Shown: positions 11,083-21,500 of the stretch, in pieces
Numbering within the stretch: the stretch's first letter is position 1
How the letters are laid out: each line of letters starts with the position of its first letter
Origin: Owenia fusiformis
Lineage: Eukaryota; Annelida; Polychaeta; Sabellida; Oweniidae
Direction: 5' to 3'
Assembly (NCBI GenBank): GCA_903813345.2
Contig: CAIIXF020000001.1
Coordinates: 32,732,866-32,796,865 of the forward strand
DNA length: 64,000 nucleotides
Notes under the pieces: model-generated
Seen by the model: only the letters and a program-made list of their open reading frames with translations
Told to the model about the DNA's origin: nothing
Databases searched by the model: none
Translations under genes and position numbers: made by a program

Positions 11083-11460
11083 TTAACCAAGTATGTAGAA
11101 TCGGGTTATATTGCGTGTAGAATTTATCGATATCAGGGCCGCTACATGCCAGTGAGCAAAGCCCAGAAAGAATTTCTTAAGTTTTATAGAATTATAACCT
11201 TGACCTAACAGTTTGATCACTAAAGTACTGTGTCTTGACTTAAAATCTAAATATTTAGCACAGTGTTTAGAGCATGCCCTGCCATATCTAATAAGCTGGG
11301 ATACATAGACACCATATGCTGGATTTAATGGAATATTACTGTCTAAATGGGGAAAATTCACAATATCAAAGCTGAAATCATCTCGTTTATCATACAACTT
11401 ACAATATATACTGTTGTCTTGATCAATGTTAATGAGAAGGTCAAGATTAGGCGCATTCAT
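11083..11460 (-). pseudogene. retroelement RT C-terminal fragment
   Basis: The minus-strand ORF contains LYDKRDDFSFDIVNFPHLDS, NPAYGVYVSQLIRYGRACS and LVIKLLGQGYNSIKLKK. This 'KRDDF...IV.FPHL.SNIP...YGVY.SQLIRYGR' signature is known from the region after the polymerase domain in many reverse-transcriptase proteins of marine invertebrates. The homologous part covers about residues 5-100. The polymerase motifs upstream are absent, and after LKK the sequence departs from the family. It is therefore a truncated copy. The clade is not assigned. Confidence 0.5.
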
Positions 11461-11873
11461 GTTCGATTCATTGGTCTATTTTAAAAAGACATGGTGAAAA
11501 TAAATAATAAAGATAATTATCAAAACTCTCGCTAATCGTCATATTTTCAATAAATCAAAAAAATTGGGGCAAATGTTCATCTGATAATATCAGATAATAT
11601 TGATAATTTTCAAAACTATTGCTTATAGTTATAATTTTAGTTACATCAAAACTATCACTTTTATTGATTACAATTTCTTGGTCTGGAGCAAATGTTTCAT
11701 AGAAAAGGGCCCGTGTGAAATTAGCATTATCTGATAATTTATAAAAACAATTGATAATTATCAAATCTATCGCTAATTTTGGTAATTTAACTGTTATCAA
11801 AACTATCACTTTTATTATATATTTTTGGGGCTGGCTGGTAACAATGAAATTATATATTATCACTTTATTGATA
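11461..11873. other. noncoding, AT-rich with diffuse 'gataat' words
   Basis: Repeated 'ttatcaaaactatc(g/a)ct' and 'gataat' phrases occur on the plus strand (about 11516, 11610, 11640, 11757, 11795). They look like a decayed short repeat. The minus ORF 11555-11908 runs through it and has no domain. Confidence 0.4.
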
Positions 11874-13360
11874 CAAGAACACAAATGTGTACAAAATGTC
11901 CCCATCAATGGGTGATCCCATCAAATGGTTATCCTGAAAATGACTTTACTGACACAATTTGAGGACGGAAAATCCAAAATTTACCCAGAATCCCCAAAAA
12001 TTAGTTGGTTCTATATTTTCATACTAAGAACCACCCCTGAAAATTTGAAATTGATCCGTCAAACAGTTAAACAGAAAACATGTAAACAAGACTTTACAGA
12101 CCAGATTTTAGGATGGAAAATCCAAAATGGCTGCCTTGACATTTACCGAGAATGTCACAAAAATAATCAGTTCTAGATTTTCATACGAAAAATCATCCCT
12201 GAAAATTTGAAATTGATCTACCAAACGGTTCACCTGGAAATGCGTAGACAAGACTTTACAGACAAGATTTTAGGACGGAAAATCCAAAATGGCTGCCTTG
12301 ACATTTACCCAGAATGCCCAAAAACTAATCAGATCTAATTTTTATACTAAGAATCATCCCTGAAAATTTGAAATTGATCTACCAAACGGTTCACCTGGAA
12401 ATGCGTAGACAAGACTTTACAGACAAGATTTTAGGGCGGAAAATCCAAAATGGCTGCCTTGACATTTACAAAGAATGCCAAAAAACTAATCAGATCTAGA
12501 TTTTCATACTAAGAATCATCCCTGAAAATTAGAAATTGATCTGCAAAACGGTTCACCTGGAAATGCGTAGACAAGACTTTACAGACAAGATTTTAGGACA
12601 GAAAATCCAAAATGGCGACATTTACCCTGAATGCCCGAAAACTAATCCGATCTAGATTTTCATACTAAGAATCATCCCTGAAAATTAGAAATTGATCTAC
12701 CAAACGGTTCACCTGAATATGCATATACAAGACTTTACAAAATTAGAAATTGATCTACCAAACGGTTCACCTGGAAATGCGTAGACAAGACTTTACAGAC
12801 AAGATTTTAGGACGGAAAATCCAAAATGGCTGCCTTGACATTTACCAAGAATGCCAAAACACTAATCAGATCTAGATTTTCATACTAATAATCATCCCTG
12901 AAAATTAGAAATTGATCTACCAAACGGTTCACCTGGAAATGCGTAGACAAGATTTTAGGACGGAAAATCCAAAATGGCTGCCTTGACATTTACCCAGAAT
13001 GCCCGAAAACTAATCAGATCTAGATTTTCATACCAAGAATCATCCCTGAAAATTAGAAATTGATCTACCAAACGGTTCACCTGGAAATGCGTAGACAAGA
13101 CTTTACAGACAAGATTTTAGGACGGAAAATCCAAAATGGCTGCCTTGACATTTACCCAGAATGCCCAAAAACTAATCAGATATAGATTTTCATACTAAGA
13201 ATCATCCCTGAAAATTAGAAATTGTTCTACCAAACGGTTCACTTGGAAATGCGTATACAAGACTTTACAGACAAGATTTTAGGATGGAAAAATCCAAAAT
13301 GGCTGCTTTGACATTTACCCAGAATGCCCAAAAACTAATCAGATCTAGATTTTCATACTA
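11874..13360 (+). repeat. 162-bp tandem satellite, about 8 units
   Basis: The marker word 'cacctgg' occurs near 12231, 12392, 12554, 12710, 12768, 12930, 13078 and 13240. Most intervals are 156-162, one is 148 and one is 58 (a partial unit). Each unit contains 'catccctgaaaatt', 'gaaattgatct', 'accaaacggttcacctgg', 'gcgtagacaagac', 'ggaaaatccaaaatgg' and 'cagaatgcccaaaaac'. Earlier units are more diverged. The array is cut at 13360 by a transposon and resumes at 25005. Confidence 0.9.
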
Positions 13361-13628
13361 CACTGTGGCTAGTCGATCTATGTGGATGCAGTTATTTATA
13401 TGCAATGTATCGTGGGTACTCGCGTACATTATATGGAATGGGATCATTGTAAAAATATGACAGCAAATCGAGGTAAGTGGTCTCAGAGTTTCTACTAAAC
13501 ATTGTGACTTGAAATCTTACATACATATTCAATATACATAGTATAACAATGTGTGAAAGTTTCATCTACCATATTCCTGTTATTGGGAAGATATTTGAAA
13601 AAAAAATTCTTAAACGTCAACATATATG

Positions 13629-13635
13629 TATAAAA
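13629..13635 (+). promoter_or_regulatory. TATA box of element copy 1
   Basis: TATAAAA at 13629-13635, about 42 bases before the ATG of the zinc-finger ORF. The same box stands at the same distance in the copies at 32891 and (minus strand) about 24394-24400. Confidence 0.45.
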
Positions 13636-13676
13636 TGGATGCCTCCATGTATCATTTGGATTCAGAACGGTAACAA

Positions 13677-14035
13677 ATGGATGCTACAATAATTTATACT
13701 TTTATAATGATTATTTATTTACTGATGGACAACTGGTTTGAGTTTCTTTGTATACATTGTATGGATAAACGTTCCTCATTCAGTAAAGTAATTAGCCACA
13801 CCATTACAAGACACCCTCATGAAGAATTGAAAATACTATATATAAACCCATCAACTGGAAAATACCATTACAGTTGAAAAACTATGGTTTTATCCCTTAT
13901 ACTGTTAATTTGAAATACGGATCCATAACATGTAATGATGACAATGAAAATATTGAAATTAGGTACACGAATGAAGTGAATTCAGAGCCAAAGACCCATC
14001 AACCCACTGGAATACCCACAAATCAAGTTTCATAG
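13677..14035 (+). pseudogene. C2H2 zinc-finger exon of CACTGTG element, copy 1
   Basis: The first 66 codons are open: a hydrophobic start, then DNWFEFLCIHC, then the finger C-x2-C-x12-H-x4-H ending SHTITRHPHEEL, then INPSTGKYHYS. A stop follows. The homologous reading continues after a frameshift with words ITCNDDNENIEIRYTNEVNS and EPKTHQPTGIPTNQVS to a TAG at 14033. Copies at 32939 and 24007-24351 show the same order of words, each with its own lesions. That supports a once-functional element gene. The family of the protein is unknown to me. A DNA-binding accessory protein or the N-terminus of a spliced transposase are both possible. Confidence 0.55.
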
Positions 14036-15193
14036 CCATCAGTTTTGATTTTGAATCAACATTGAATTGCATGATTTCATTTATACGAGTATTAATGACT
14101 GCTTACATTCCAATGTACATTTAATAACATAATATAGTGTAACTCTCAAGAAACACTCGATCGGATCATTGAATTTCAAGTCCTAGACGGGTAGTTTGCT
14201 TTTTTATGCAGGTCAATCTGATAACGTTTTGATTGGTCAATCAGCCTAAAGTCACACGCCGTGTCCATGCAATCTTTACAATCAATAAGGTTTCGCGATA
14301 CCCTTAGGTAGCGTAGGTATTATGGGAATCTCGGAACCGCTGAATAACTTAGCATAATATCAGTGATGATGCATTGGATTGTACAAGGTGGTACTAATTC
14401 AAGATCAGATAAGTAAATAAATACCGACTTGGGCAAGGCTACAAGTTTCAGAGCCATTAACATTCCTTGAAAGTGACAATGAGCAGCCAACAGATTGACC
14501 ATCCGTAAATCTGGATGATTTTGTCAGCTCAGCTGAACGAGCCTACAGATTCCTTGAAACAAATGACCCAAATTCAAGAATAATATTATCTATTTACAAT
14601 TTTTTGAAATCGTGGTAAGTGGAATCATTCCAATTTCCAATATAGCATTATTATTGTTTTTGGACACTGTGGATTAAAATATTAAAAATACACACATTCA
14701 AAATGATTCAATTAAAACCTAGCCAGTCTGTTCATTGAATTCAATAAGAACGTCTACTAATCCACATGATACATCATAATTAAATTGCTTTTTTAAAGCG
14801 GATATTTCATACCATAACCCCCAAAATATTATAAAACGCATTGTTTTTGTATTTTACTTCACACAGACATATTTGTGAACGTGAAATAATTATACTACTT
14901 GGAATTTTTTATTCCCCATTATAAGGTAAACCTATGGCAAATTATTCATACCTTCTCACAGCTATGAGCGAGATGATAAAACTGGTCGAGTGAACTCGTT
15001 TGAGTTATCTATTATTCGTAAATATGTCAGAGAATGTGTGTTTATAGCGTAGCTTTGGTTTTGTAAATCAATGAAGTATGATATACACGGATGAGTAAAT
15101 ATAGATTATTTAAACAGAAGTGCAAAATTCTTCCATTGAAAAGTACAGAGGCGGGCACTCACGAAACAATAGAGACCTTAAGATATACGGACG
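14036..15193 (+). mobile_element. noncoding right arm of a CACTGTG element
   Basis: Matches 37200-38310 in the same orientation and 17650-18660 in reverse. Landmarks are 'gcttacattccaatgtacat', 'cgatacccttaggtagcgta', 'gacttgggcaaggctacaag', 'cagctcagctgaacgagcc' and 'cattgaaaagtacagaggcg'. No intact ORF is shared by all copies. The arm breaks off near 15168, just inside where its terminal repeat should lie. Confidence 0.65.
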
Positions 15194-15233
15194 ACCTGTA
15201 CGTGTACCTGTAATTACACGTACACGTACAGGT
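15194..15233. repeat. 40-bp hairpin ACCTGTACGTGTA
   Basis: ACCTGTACGTGTA (15194-15206) is exactly complementary to 15221-15233. Related 'cctgtacctgtacgtg' words occur beside the outer right end near 24915-24940, in keeping with both belonging to one subterminal region. Confidence 0.7.
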
Positions 15234-15599
15234 TTTTTTAAATGATCCTTTTGTGCGCCTAAAACAAGTCCTTAGTCACTCGTCGACGTGTACGTGTACG
15301 AAACAAGGAATTAGTGGGTATCTGGTGATGAAAGTATGATATTTTAAATCGACCTACACACATATCCATAGTGATTCTGTATGGGGGAAGTGTAATTTGC
15401 TTAAGGCATACAGATACAAAGTATACCAATGGGTGTTAGGTGATTGGATGAGGTAAAGATTTTTTATTTATTTCCAATTGTTGCTATGTAGATATTTATC
15501 ACTTGATAATTGTCTCTTGATAATTTGAGGAGATTTGTTTGTGTGTTAAACTGCTTGATTGTTTGTTTGTTTTATGTAGTGGTTCTTACTAAAAAGCAT

Positions 15600-15975
15600 G
15601 GTGGTCTGTCTGCCTGCCAACATGTCGTTCAGCCTGTTAGCCTGTCGTTCTGACTGCCAGCCTATCGGTCTGCCAGCCTGTCCGTCTGTCACCCAGTCGG
15701 TCTGCCAGCCTGCCGGCATATCGGTCTGTCGTTCTGTCTGCCAGACTGTCGTTCTGTCTGCCAGCCTGTCAACATTCCGGTCTGTCAGCCTGCCAGCATG
15801 TCGTTCTGTCTGCCAGTATGTCAGCCTCCCGGTCTGCCAACATGTCGGCCTGTAAAATTGCCGGTCTGCCAGCCTGCCGGCATTCCGGTCTGTGAGACTC
15901 CAAGCCTGTCGTTCTGTCTGCCAGCCTGTCGGACTGCCAGCCTGACGGTCTGCCAACCTGCCGGTCTGTCATGAT
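15600..15975. repeat. minisatellite of 'gtctgccagcctgtcg' type
   Basis: Irregular tandem units of roughly 12-24 bases made of 'tgtcgttctg', 'ctgccagcctg' and 'ccggtctg'. Long ORFs on both strands here are repeat translations (DRQAGRL-type), not genes. Confidence 0.85.
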
Positions 15976-15979
15976 CAGA

Positions 15980-16060
15980 CTGTCTGTCTGTCTGTCCGTC
16001 CGTCCGTCCGTCCGTCCGTCCGTCCGTTCGTCCGTCTGTCCGCCCGCCCGCCTGTCTGTC
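15980..16060 (+). repeat. (GTCT/GTCC)n microsatellite
   Basis: 'tgtctgtctgtc' passes into 'cgtccgtccgtc' and then 'cgcccgcccgcc' before returning to 'tgtctgtc'. Confidence 0.9.
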
Positions 16061-16079
16061 TACAATAGTTCGGCCTACT

Positions 16080-16256
16080 TTTTTTCGTTCATGAAGTATT
16101 ATCTTTCTAAATCCTAAGTTTGGGGCTCAAACAAATTTGAAAAATTTGGATTTTTTTGTTATATTTGAAATTTTGTTTTGTTTTATTTGAATTCAAACAA
16201 TAATTTGAAAGAAATTAAAAGAAAAAAAATGCGACAAAAAAATTGAACAAAAAAAT
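16080..16256. repeat. AT-rich low-complexity tract
   Basis: Repeated 'aaatttgaaa' and 'ttttgttttattt' words, like 9691-10110. It precedes another GATATTCGATGG block, as that tract does. Confidence 0.6.
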
Positions 16257-16400
16257 GAATTTTGATTAAAAAGTGATATTCAATGGTTTGGGACATTTTT
16301 GCTAAAATATGATATCTTAAATCCACATATCAAATATATATCTTCACGTGATATTCGATCTATATCCTTGCAACCATGGGATAATATAGGAATATCTTAT
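16257..16400 (-). repeat. 'GTGATATTCGATGGTTT' repeat block, copy 2
   Basis: 'aaaagtgatattcaatggtt', 'gctaaaatatgatatctt', 'cacgtgatattcgatctatat' and 'gcaaccatggga' are the reverse complement of the order in 10311-10450 and 17075-17180. Confidence 0.65.
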
Positions 16401-16429
16401 GGTTTTGTAAAAATATCATTTATATTCAT

Positions 16430-16655
16430 GAGCGCAGTTGATGAGTGACGATATTGATATCAATGAATGAATATAAATGATATTTTTTAAAACCATTGGA
16501 TTGTCCGTTTATCCCAGGGAAACCATTACCCATTAATGTCCATGAGTGGATATATGATATCTTCACAAGTAGGCGCAGTGAATGAGAAAAGATATTGATA
16601 TCCATGAGTGGATATAAATTATATTTTTTCAAAACCATAGGATTGTCCGTACATA
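16430..16655 (+). repeat. two direct copies of a GATATTGATATC unit
   Basis: The sequence 'gcgcagt.gatgag', 'gatattgatatc', 'gaatataaat.atattttt', 'aaaacca..ggattgtccgt' occurs at about 16433-16510 and 16563-16652. Confidence 0.65.
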
Positions 16656-16774
16656 CATATATATCCCCCGCTGTATATCTCTCGCTCCAATATTCCGGGG
16701 AAAACGTTTTTGTTCAGAGTGTAGAAACAGTCAATTTTTTATATGTTATATCTTGCAAAAGCGAAACTGTCAAA

Positions 16775-16885
16775 ATGGATGCAGCAGACGGTAGCATTTC
16801 TTTTGACCAAAATGTTGATGGTTTTTTCGAAAATAATGAGAATGAGAACACTTTAAAAAACAAATCTGCACTATTGGTGTCCTAA
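16775..16885 (+). pseudogene. possible Crypton-type N-terminal fragment
   Basis: A 36-residue ORF, MDAADGSISFDQNVDGFFEN followed by NENENTLKNKSALLVS. The stretch 'FFENNENENTLKNK' resembles the start of tyrosine-recombinase (Crypton-like) proteins, where 'F.E..EN.NT..KT..D' is common. No catalytic R-H-R-Y region follows before the stop or in the next kilobase. It sits between two GATATC-type hairpins, so those repeats may be ends of, or insertions around, a decayed element. The assignment is from memory of the motif only. Confidence 0.3.
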
Positions 16886-16919
16886 AAACCGCACTCGTGA
16901 AATCTGACTTGTCATGAGA

Positions 16920-17075
16920 TAAATCAGTTATGCGATGCTCGGTTTTTAATATGGGGTATATCCCTCGGGAAATATGATATCTTACCTCGGACCGTCCGGG
17001 CCCTCGGTAAGATATCTATATTCCCCTTAGCAAGATAGGATATATCCCAAATACAGAACCTCCCATAACCCTCAT
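16920..17075. repeat. GATATC-family hairpin, copy 6
   Basis: 'cagttatgcgatgctcggtt' plus 'atatggggtatatccc' pairs with 'gatatatcccaaatac', 'agaacctccc' and 'ataaccc'. The inner arms 'gatatcttacctcgg' and 'ctcggtaagatatc' flank the tip 'accgtccgggcc'. Confidence 0.7.
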
Positions 17076-17300
17076 TTATCCCATGGTTGCAAGGATATAG
17101 ATCGAATATCACCTGACGATATATTTGATATGTGGATCAAGATATCATATTTTAGCAAAAAACAACCATCGAATATCACTTTTGAAACCATCGAATCTCA
17201 CTTTTTCATATTAGAAATCTTGAAACCATCGAGTATCACCTTTTATATTAAAAGTGATATTCCATGGTTTCAAAAGTGATATTTGATGGTTTCGATTTTT
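17076..17300. repeat. 'GTGATATTCGATGGTTT' repeat block, copy 3
   Basis: Same order as 10311-10503: 'cccatggttgcaaggatat', 'gatcgaatatcac', 'gatatcatattttagca', then AACCATCGAATATCAC words and their complements up to 'gatttgatggtttcga'-like text at 17280-17297. Confidence 0.65.
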
Positions 17301-17613
17301 TAAAATTTTCGTATACTTTACATCAAACAACTGATCAACAGAACAAAACAGTCTGGCATGTAAAGGAGAAAGCGAAATAGTCTAGTCTGCCGGAACAGTA
17401 TGGCTTTCACATAAGTGATACAATAATGGCAATACGAATTGCCATTATTTCACACTTGAAATTATCTGCAACTTTACCCATAGGATTCGTTATTTATTGA
17501 ACCATAGCACATACACAGCTATTCGACAGATATGTTACTTTTAAATTAATAACATAAATAAAAAGCACATTGCTTATTTAGTCATTTATCAATGGTTCAA
17601 AACTCACGTTCCA
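17301..17613. other. interior of outer element, no gene seen
   Basis: Unique-looking AT-rich sequence left of the second CACTGTG copy. One short hairpin 'caatggcaatacgaattgccatt' lies near 17429-17450. Confidence 0.35.
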
Positions 17614-18933
17614 CACTGTGGCTAGTCGATCTATGTGGATGCAGTCAGGCACATGTAATGTTTCGTGAGTACCCGCCTCTGTACTTTTCAATGGAAGAAT
17701 TTTGCACTTCTGTTTAAATAATCTATATTTACTCATCCGTGTAAATCATACTTCATTGATTTACAAAACCAAAGCTACGCTATAAACACACATTCTCTGA
17801 TATTTTTACGGAGAATAGATAACTCAAACGAGTTCATTCGACCAGTTGAATCATCTCGCTCATAGCTGTGAGAAGGTATGTATAAGTTGCCATAGGTTTA
17901 CCTTATAATGGGGAATAAAAAATTCAAGTAATATAATTATTTCACGTACACAAATATGTCTGTGTGAAGTAAAATACAAATACAATGCGTTTTATAATAT
18001 TTTTGGCGTTATGGTATGAAATATCCGCTTTAAAAAAGCAATTTAATTATGATGTATCATGTGTATTAGTAGACGTTCTGAATGGATTCAATGAACAGAC
18101 TAATTGAATCATTTTGAATGTGTGTTTTTTTAATAATTTAATCCATTGAAAATATTATTCTTGAATTTAGGTCATTTGTTTCAAGGAATCTGTCGGCTCG
18201 TTCAGCTGAGCTGACAAAATCATCAAGATTTACGGATGGTCTATCTGTTGGCTGCTCATTGTCACTTTTAAGGAATGTTAATGGCTCTGAAACGTGTAGC
18301 CTTGCCCAAGTCGGTATTTAGTGTCTTATTTGATCTTGAAATATTACCACCTTGTACAATCCAATGCATCATCGCTGATATTATTCAGCGGTTCCGAGAT
18401 TCCCATAATACCTACGCTACCTAAGGTTATCGCGAAACATTATTGATTGACAAGATCGCATGGACACGACCTTTGACTTCAGTCTGATTGACCAATCAAA
18501 ATGTTATCTGTTCTGATCGAGTGTTTCTTGAGAGTTACAATAGATTATGTTATTAAATGTACATTGGAATGTAAGCAGTCATTAATACTCGTATAAATGA
18601 AATCATGCAATTCAATGTTGATTCGAAATCAAAACTGAATTTGCGATGGATATGCACAAAGACCTAGTCCGGCAATGTAGGACCGTTGTTGATTGGTCAA
18701 ATTTTACCGACAAAAACATTGGGTCGGTAAAGCATGTGGCTTTCTCTTGGGTACAAGGCGGTTATAATAGAAATCAAGATAAGTAAAAGAGACCGACTTG
18801 GGCAAGGCTATGAAACTTGATTTTTATAATCATTTTATTTAACCTAGAAGGTAACAGTGAACAAGTACCATTATAACCCTCTAGGGTTCTACAATAAATA
18901 CATTACAATAGCATGAAAACTTAAATAAATATG

Positions 18934-19065
18934 TCAGATGAATCTCTGGGTGTGTTGAATGAACTTCTGTATGTGAGTGAAAATAGTTAAATTATCGTTG
19001 ATTGATATGACATCACTGCGATGATTTTTGAATGTTTTGCTAAGTTCCGGTAGTTCCCAGTGGTA
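18934..19065 (-). pseudogene. LINE ORF2 part 4: last 44 codons
   Basis: After removing the insertion 19066-21292 the frame resumes with HWELPELSKTFKNHRSDVIS and ends QHTQRFI followed by TGA at 18934-18936. A 3' UTR of about 100 bases with AATAAA follows to 18834. The clean continuation confirms the limits of the inner insertion. Confidence 0.7.
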
Positions 19066-19671
19066 CCTGTTACACTGCTGGGTTGAGTCTAACGAAGCAT
19101 TTTTGTAACGAAGGTTAGCGAAAAAATTGTGTCCACACTGGCTTTATCCAACCCTAACGAAGCAATTATTTGGTGTTACACTGCACTTAAAATGCTTCGT
19201 TGCACGTGCGCATTACTCATCTGCCCCACCCACTTATTATGATTAATATTTTTATTCTTTCAGTCTTTTGATATAAACCATTGATCAAACTCAAAAATCT
19301 AATTTTTAATCTTTATTTTAACAAATCAGCACAGAAAAAGACTAGTTCAAAATTCTTGGGAAAATAAAACAAGATGAATGTGATCATTCCGTACACATGT
19401 CCATACATTTTCCCTATCATTTCGATTTTTATATATTTCAGCTGTCAATTACGATTACAAGTATTGTTTTCATTTTCTATCATTTCCTTTGGAAAACATA
19501 TGGAATAAAAATAGGCCTATGTTAATTACTAGGAGGAATTGGATTTGGGGTTTATACAGACGACTAGTATGTTTTATCGTATAAAAACGTTCAACTTCCA
19601 ACATTCTCAGTTATATTTCAAATAGTGTAGCCATTACTAAAATATCTCGGTGTTCGGCTGGTGGTTTAACT

Positions 19672-20079
19672 CACGCGGTCCTAACTTCGATCGTTAATTT
19701 GAATTTTCGACCTACCAGATGCTTGAAAATCAAGGATTGCGAGTCTCATACTGCACCGTTTTTCTTCAAACTTGTTCCATTCAAAGCAAAACAAAATTGC
19801 CTTTCTGTCGGTGCATTACTTTATTGTAAAGAGTCCCTCGTTCTAGCAGCGTTTTGGTCCCCAGCTGTTGGAAGGCCTTCTTACAGCTGGGGACCAAAAT
19901 GCCGCTGGAAGTAGGGACTCTGTTTAAGAGAATAATGTACCATCAGAAAGGGATTTTTGTTATGCTTTGAATGGAACAAGTTTGAAGAAAAACGGTGTAG
20001 TATGAGACTCGTAATCCTTGATTTTCAAACATCCGGTAGGTCAAAAATTCAAATTAACGGTCGAAGTTAGGACCGCGTG
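19672..20079. repeat. 408-bp foldback (near-perfect inverted repeat)
   Basis: Begins CACGCGGTCCTAACTTCGA and ends with its complement. Arms of roughly 195 bases pair through 'attgcgagtctcatactgca', 'cttgttccattcaaagca' and 'cagctggggaccaaaa'. The turn is near 19868-19885 (ggaaggccttctt). The small ORF 19699-19914 merely crosses the arm. Whether it was inserted separately or is native to the surrounding element is not clear. Confidence 0.8.
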
Positions 20080-21100
20080 TAACTACTATTTCATGATCAA
20101 TTCCTATTAATATGAATATTACCCGTCTCGCCAATACTCCATGCATATTTGAGTTAGTTTGACATAAATTAGTATGTTAATCCATCAGCCGTCCGTTGAA
20201 TTCGAAAATGGCGCAAATAGGAAGAAACTTGAATATCAGTTGTAAGCATCGTCTTACGACACATCAATAGTGTTTGGGGCTGGCCTAAAACATGCAGCCT
20301 CTCTGTGGCAAATATCTGTCGACAAGAAACAATTTTGGCCACCGTTCCTTGTCCGCAGGTTTTACCGTACATTAAGTTTAAATTCAATTACAATTTAAAA
20401 TCGTCGAAGAATAAAATAATGGAATGACTAGTACAAGTACATGTATTGCAATGGGGCGATAGCCAGTTGAATACGATTTCTGAAGAGAGACATTTTCGAA
20501 TCAATCAAATCGGCTATATTCCCTGATGTGATTCACCGGGAAGCAATTGTATCAGTATCATGGTATTAACACCTTTAGAATAACATATAATTACGTATAA
20601 TTATTCGAGGCGCAAGAAAAAATTAATATTAAAAATGTATGCCACAACTTTCTATTTAGTAAGAAGCATATCTTATGTAATTTCAAAAGTTTACCCTTCT
20701 ACACTTGAGACGGAGTTTTCCGAAAGAGGGACATTTAAATATTCTAGGTTTATTCTCTAATAGATCAGATAAACGTTTCAAAACTAGCGTATACATATAC
20801 GGTAAAACCTGCGTTTTTTAGATTTAATACTTTTTGTCATATCAATGCGAGGAAAGGCAGGGAATCGAATGAAATGCTACGAAAGACGGTAAATCACATT
20901 TGTACGTGGCGTTTAGGGCTTGAGTTAGCGTCAAACAGTGACGCAAATAGGTAATTATTTTAATCAAAACGTAGCATTATAATAATACGTACTTAAAAAC
21001 ATGTTCTTTCCTCGCGATTCCTCTCATTTAATACAAAATGATGAATGTGCTCTTTATTACGCGCATGCGCAAACCGCCAACTAAGCATTTTCTAACGAAG
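20080..21100. other. element interior, no gene seen
   Basis: No domain-bearing ORF. The minus ORF 20169-20387 has no recognised motif. Confidence 0.35.
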
Positions 21101-21292
21101 CTACCTGTTACACAGGCCATAAAAGCTTCGTTGGGAGCTAACCTTCGTTGAATTTTCTACTCAATTGTTTCGTTATCAACTAAGCTTTTCCAACGAAGGC
21201 GGAGGTGTTACACTGGCCCAAAATTGCTTCGTTACGAAGCTTTTTGTCAAATTGCTTCGTAACGAAGCATTTCAACTGGCCTGTGTAACAGG

Positions 21293-21500
21293 GGTCAATG
21301 TTCCCAATATCTCTCACTAGGGTGGCACGTGGGGCAGCGTAAAGGGGACAGTCAAAGAGAAAATGAGAGATATCTTCTTTAAAATAGCCACAAGGACAGT
21401 TTTGAGTCAATAAGGTGATAAGAAAATCGCTGAGCATTCAAAGCACTAAGACCCATACGAATTCGAGAATGATTGATTGATGATCTGCTTGCCTTTAAGG
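21293..21500 (-). pseudogene. LINE ORF2 part 3: C-terminal Cys/His motif
   Basis: SRIRMGLSALNAQRFSYHL, then after a further frameshift CPCGYFKEDISHFLFDCPLY and RATLVRDIGNI. The spacing C-x-C-x8-H-x4-C is the C-terminal motif of Jockey/CR1/L2-type ORF2 proteins. Coding stops at 21293 where the TIR element is inserted, and resumes at 19065. Confidence 0.8.

Larger units (their letters stand above)
19066..21292. mobile_element. 2.2-kb TIR element in the LINE (CCTGTTACAC ends)
   Basis: Ends are CCTGTTACAC (19066) and GTGTAACAGG (to 21292). The flanks read GGTA and GGTC, compatible with a 3- to 4-base target duplication with one change. Subterminal words 'gttacactg', 'aacgaagcaatt', 'gcttcgttacgaagc' recur in both orientations at 19070-19200 and 21100-21280. 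No transposase ORF is seen. The middle carries a 0.4-kb foldback. The superfamily is not assigned. Confidence 0.6.

Noticed and set aside
13361-13400. True V(D)J-type RSS (heptamer, 12/23 spacer, nonamer)
   Set aside because: The heptamer-like CACTGTG is present, but neither 12 nor 23 bases further is there anything like ACAAAAACC.
15546-15956. 136-residue ORF rich in Gln, Asp, Arg and Trp, and opposite-strand Cys/Ser ORFs
   Set aside because: Direct translation of the 'ctgccagcctgtcg' minisatellite on both strands; no independent coding signal.
19699-19914. 71-residue ORF in the foldback
   Set aside because: Crosses one arm and the turn of an inverted repeat; no domain.
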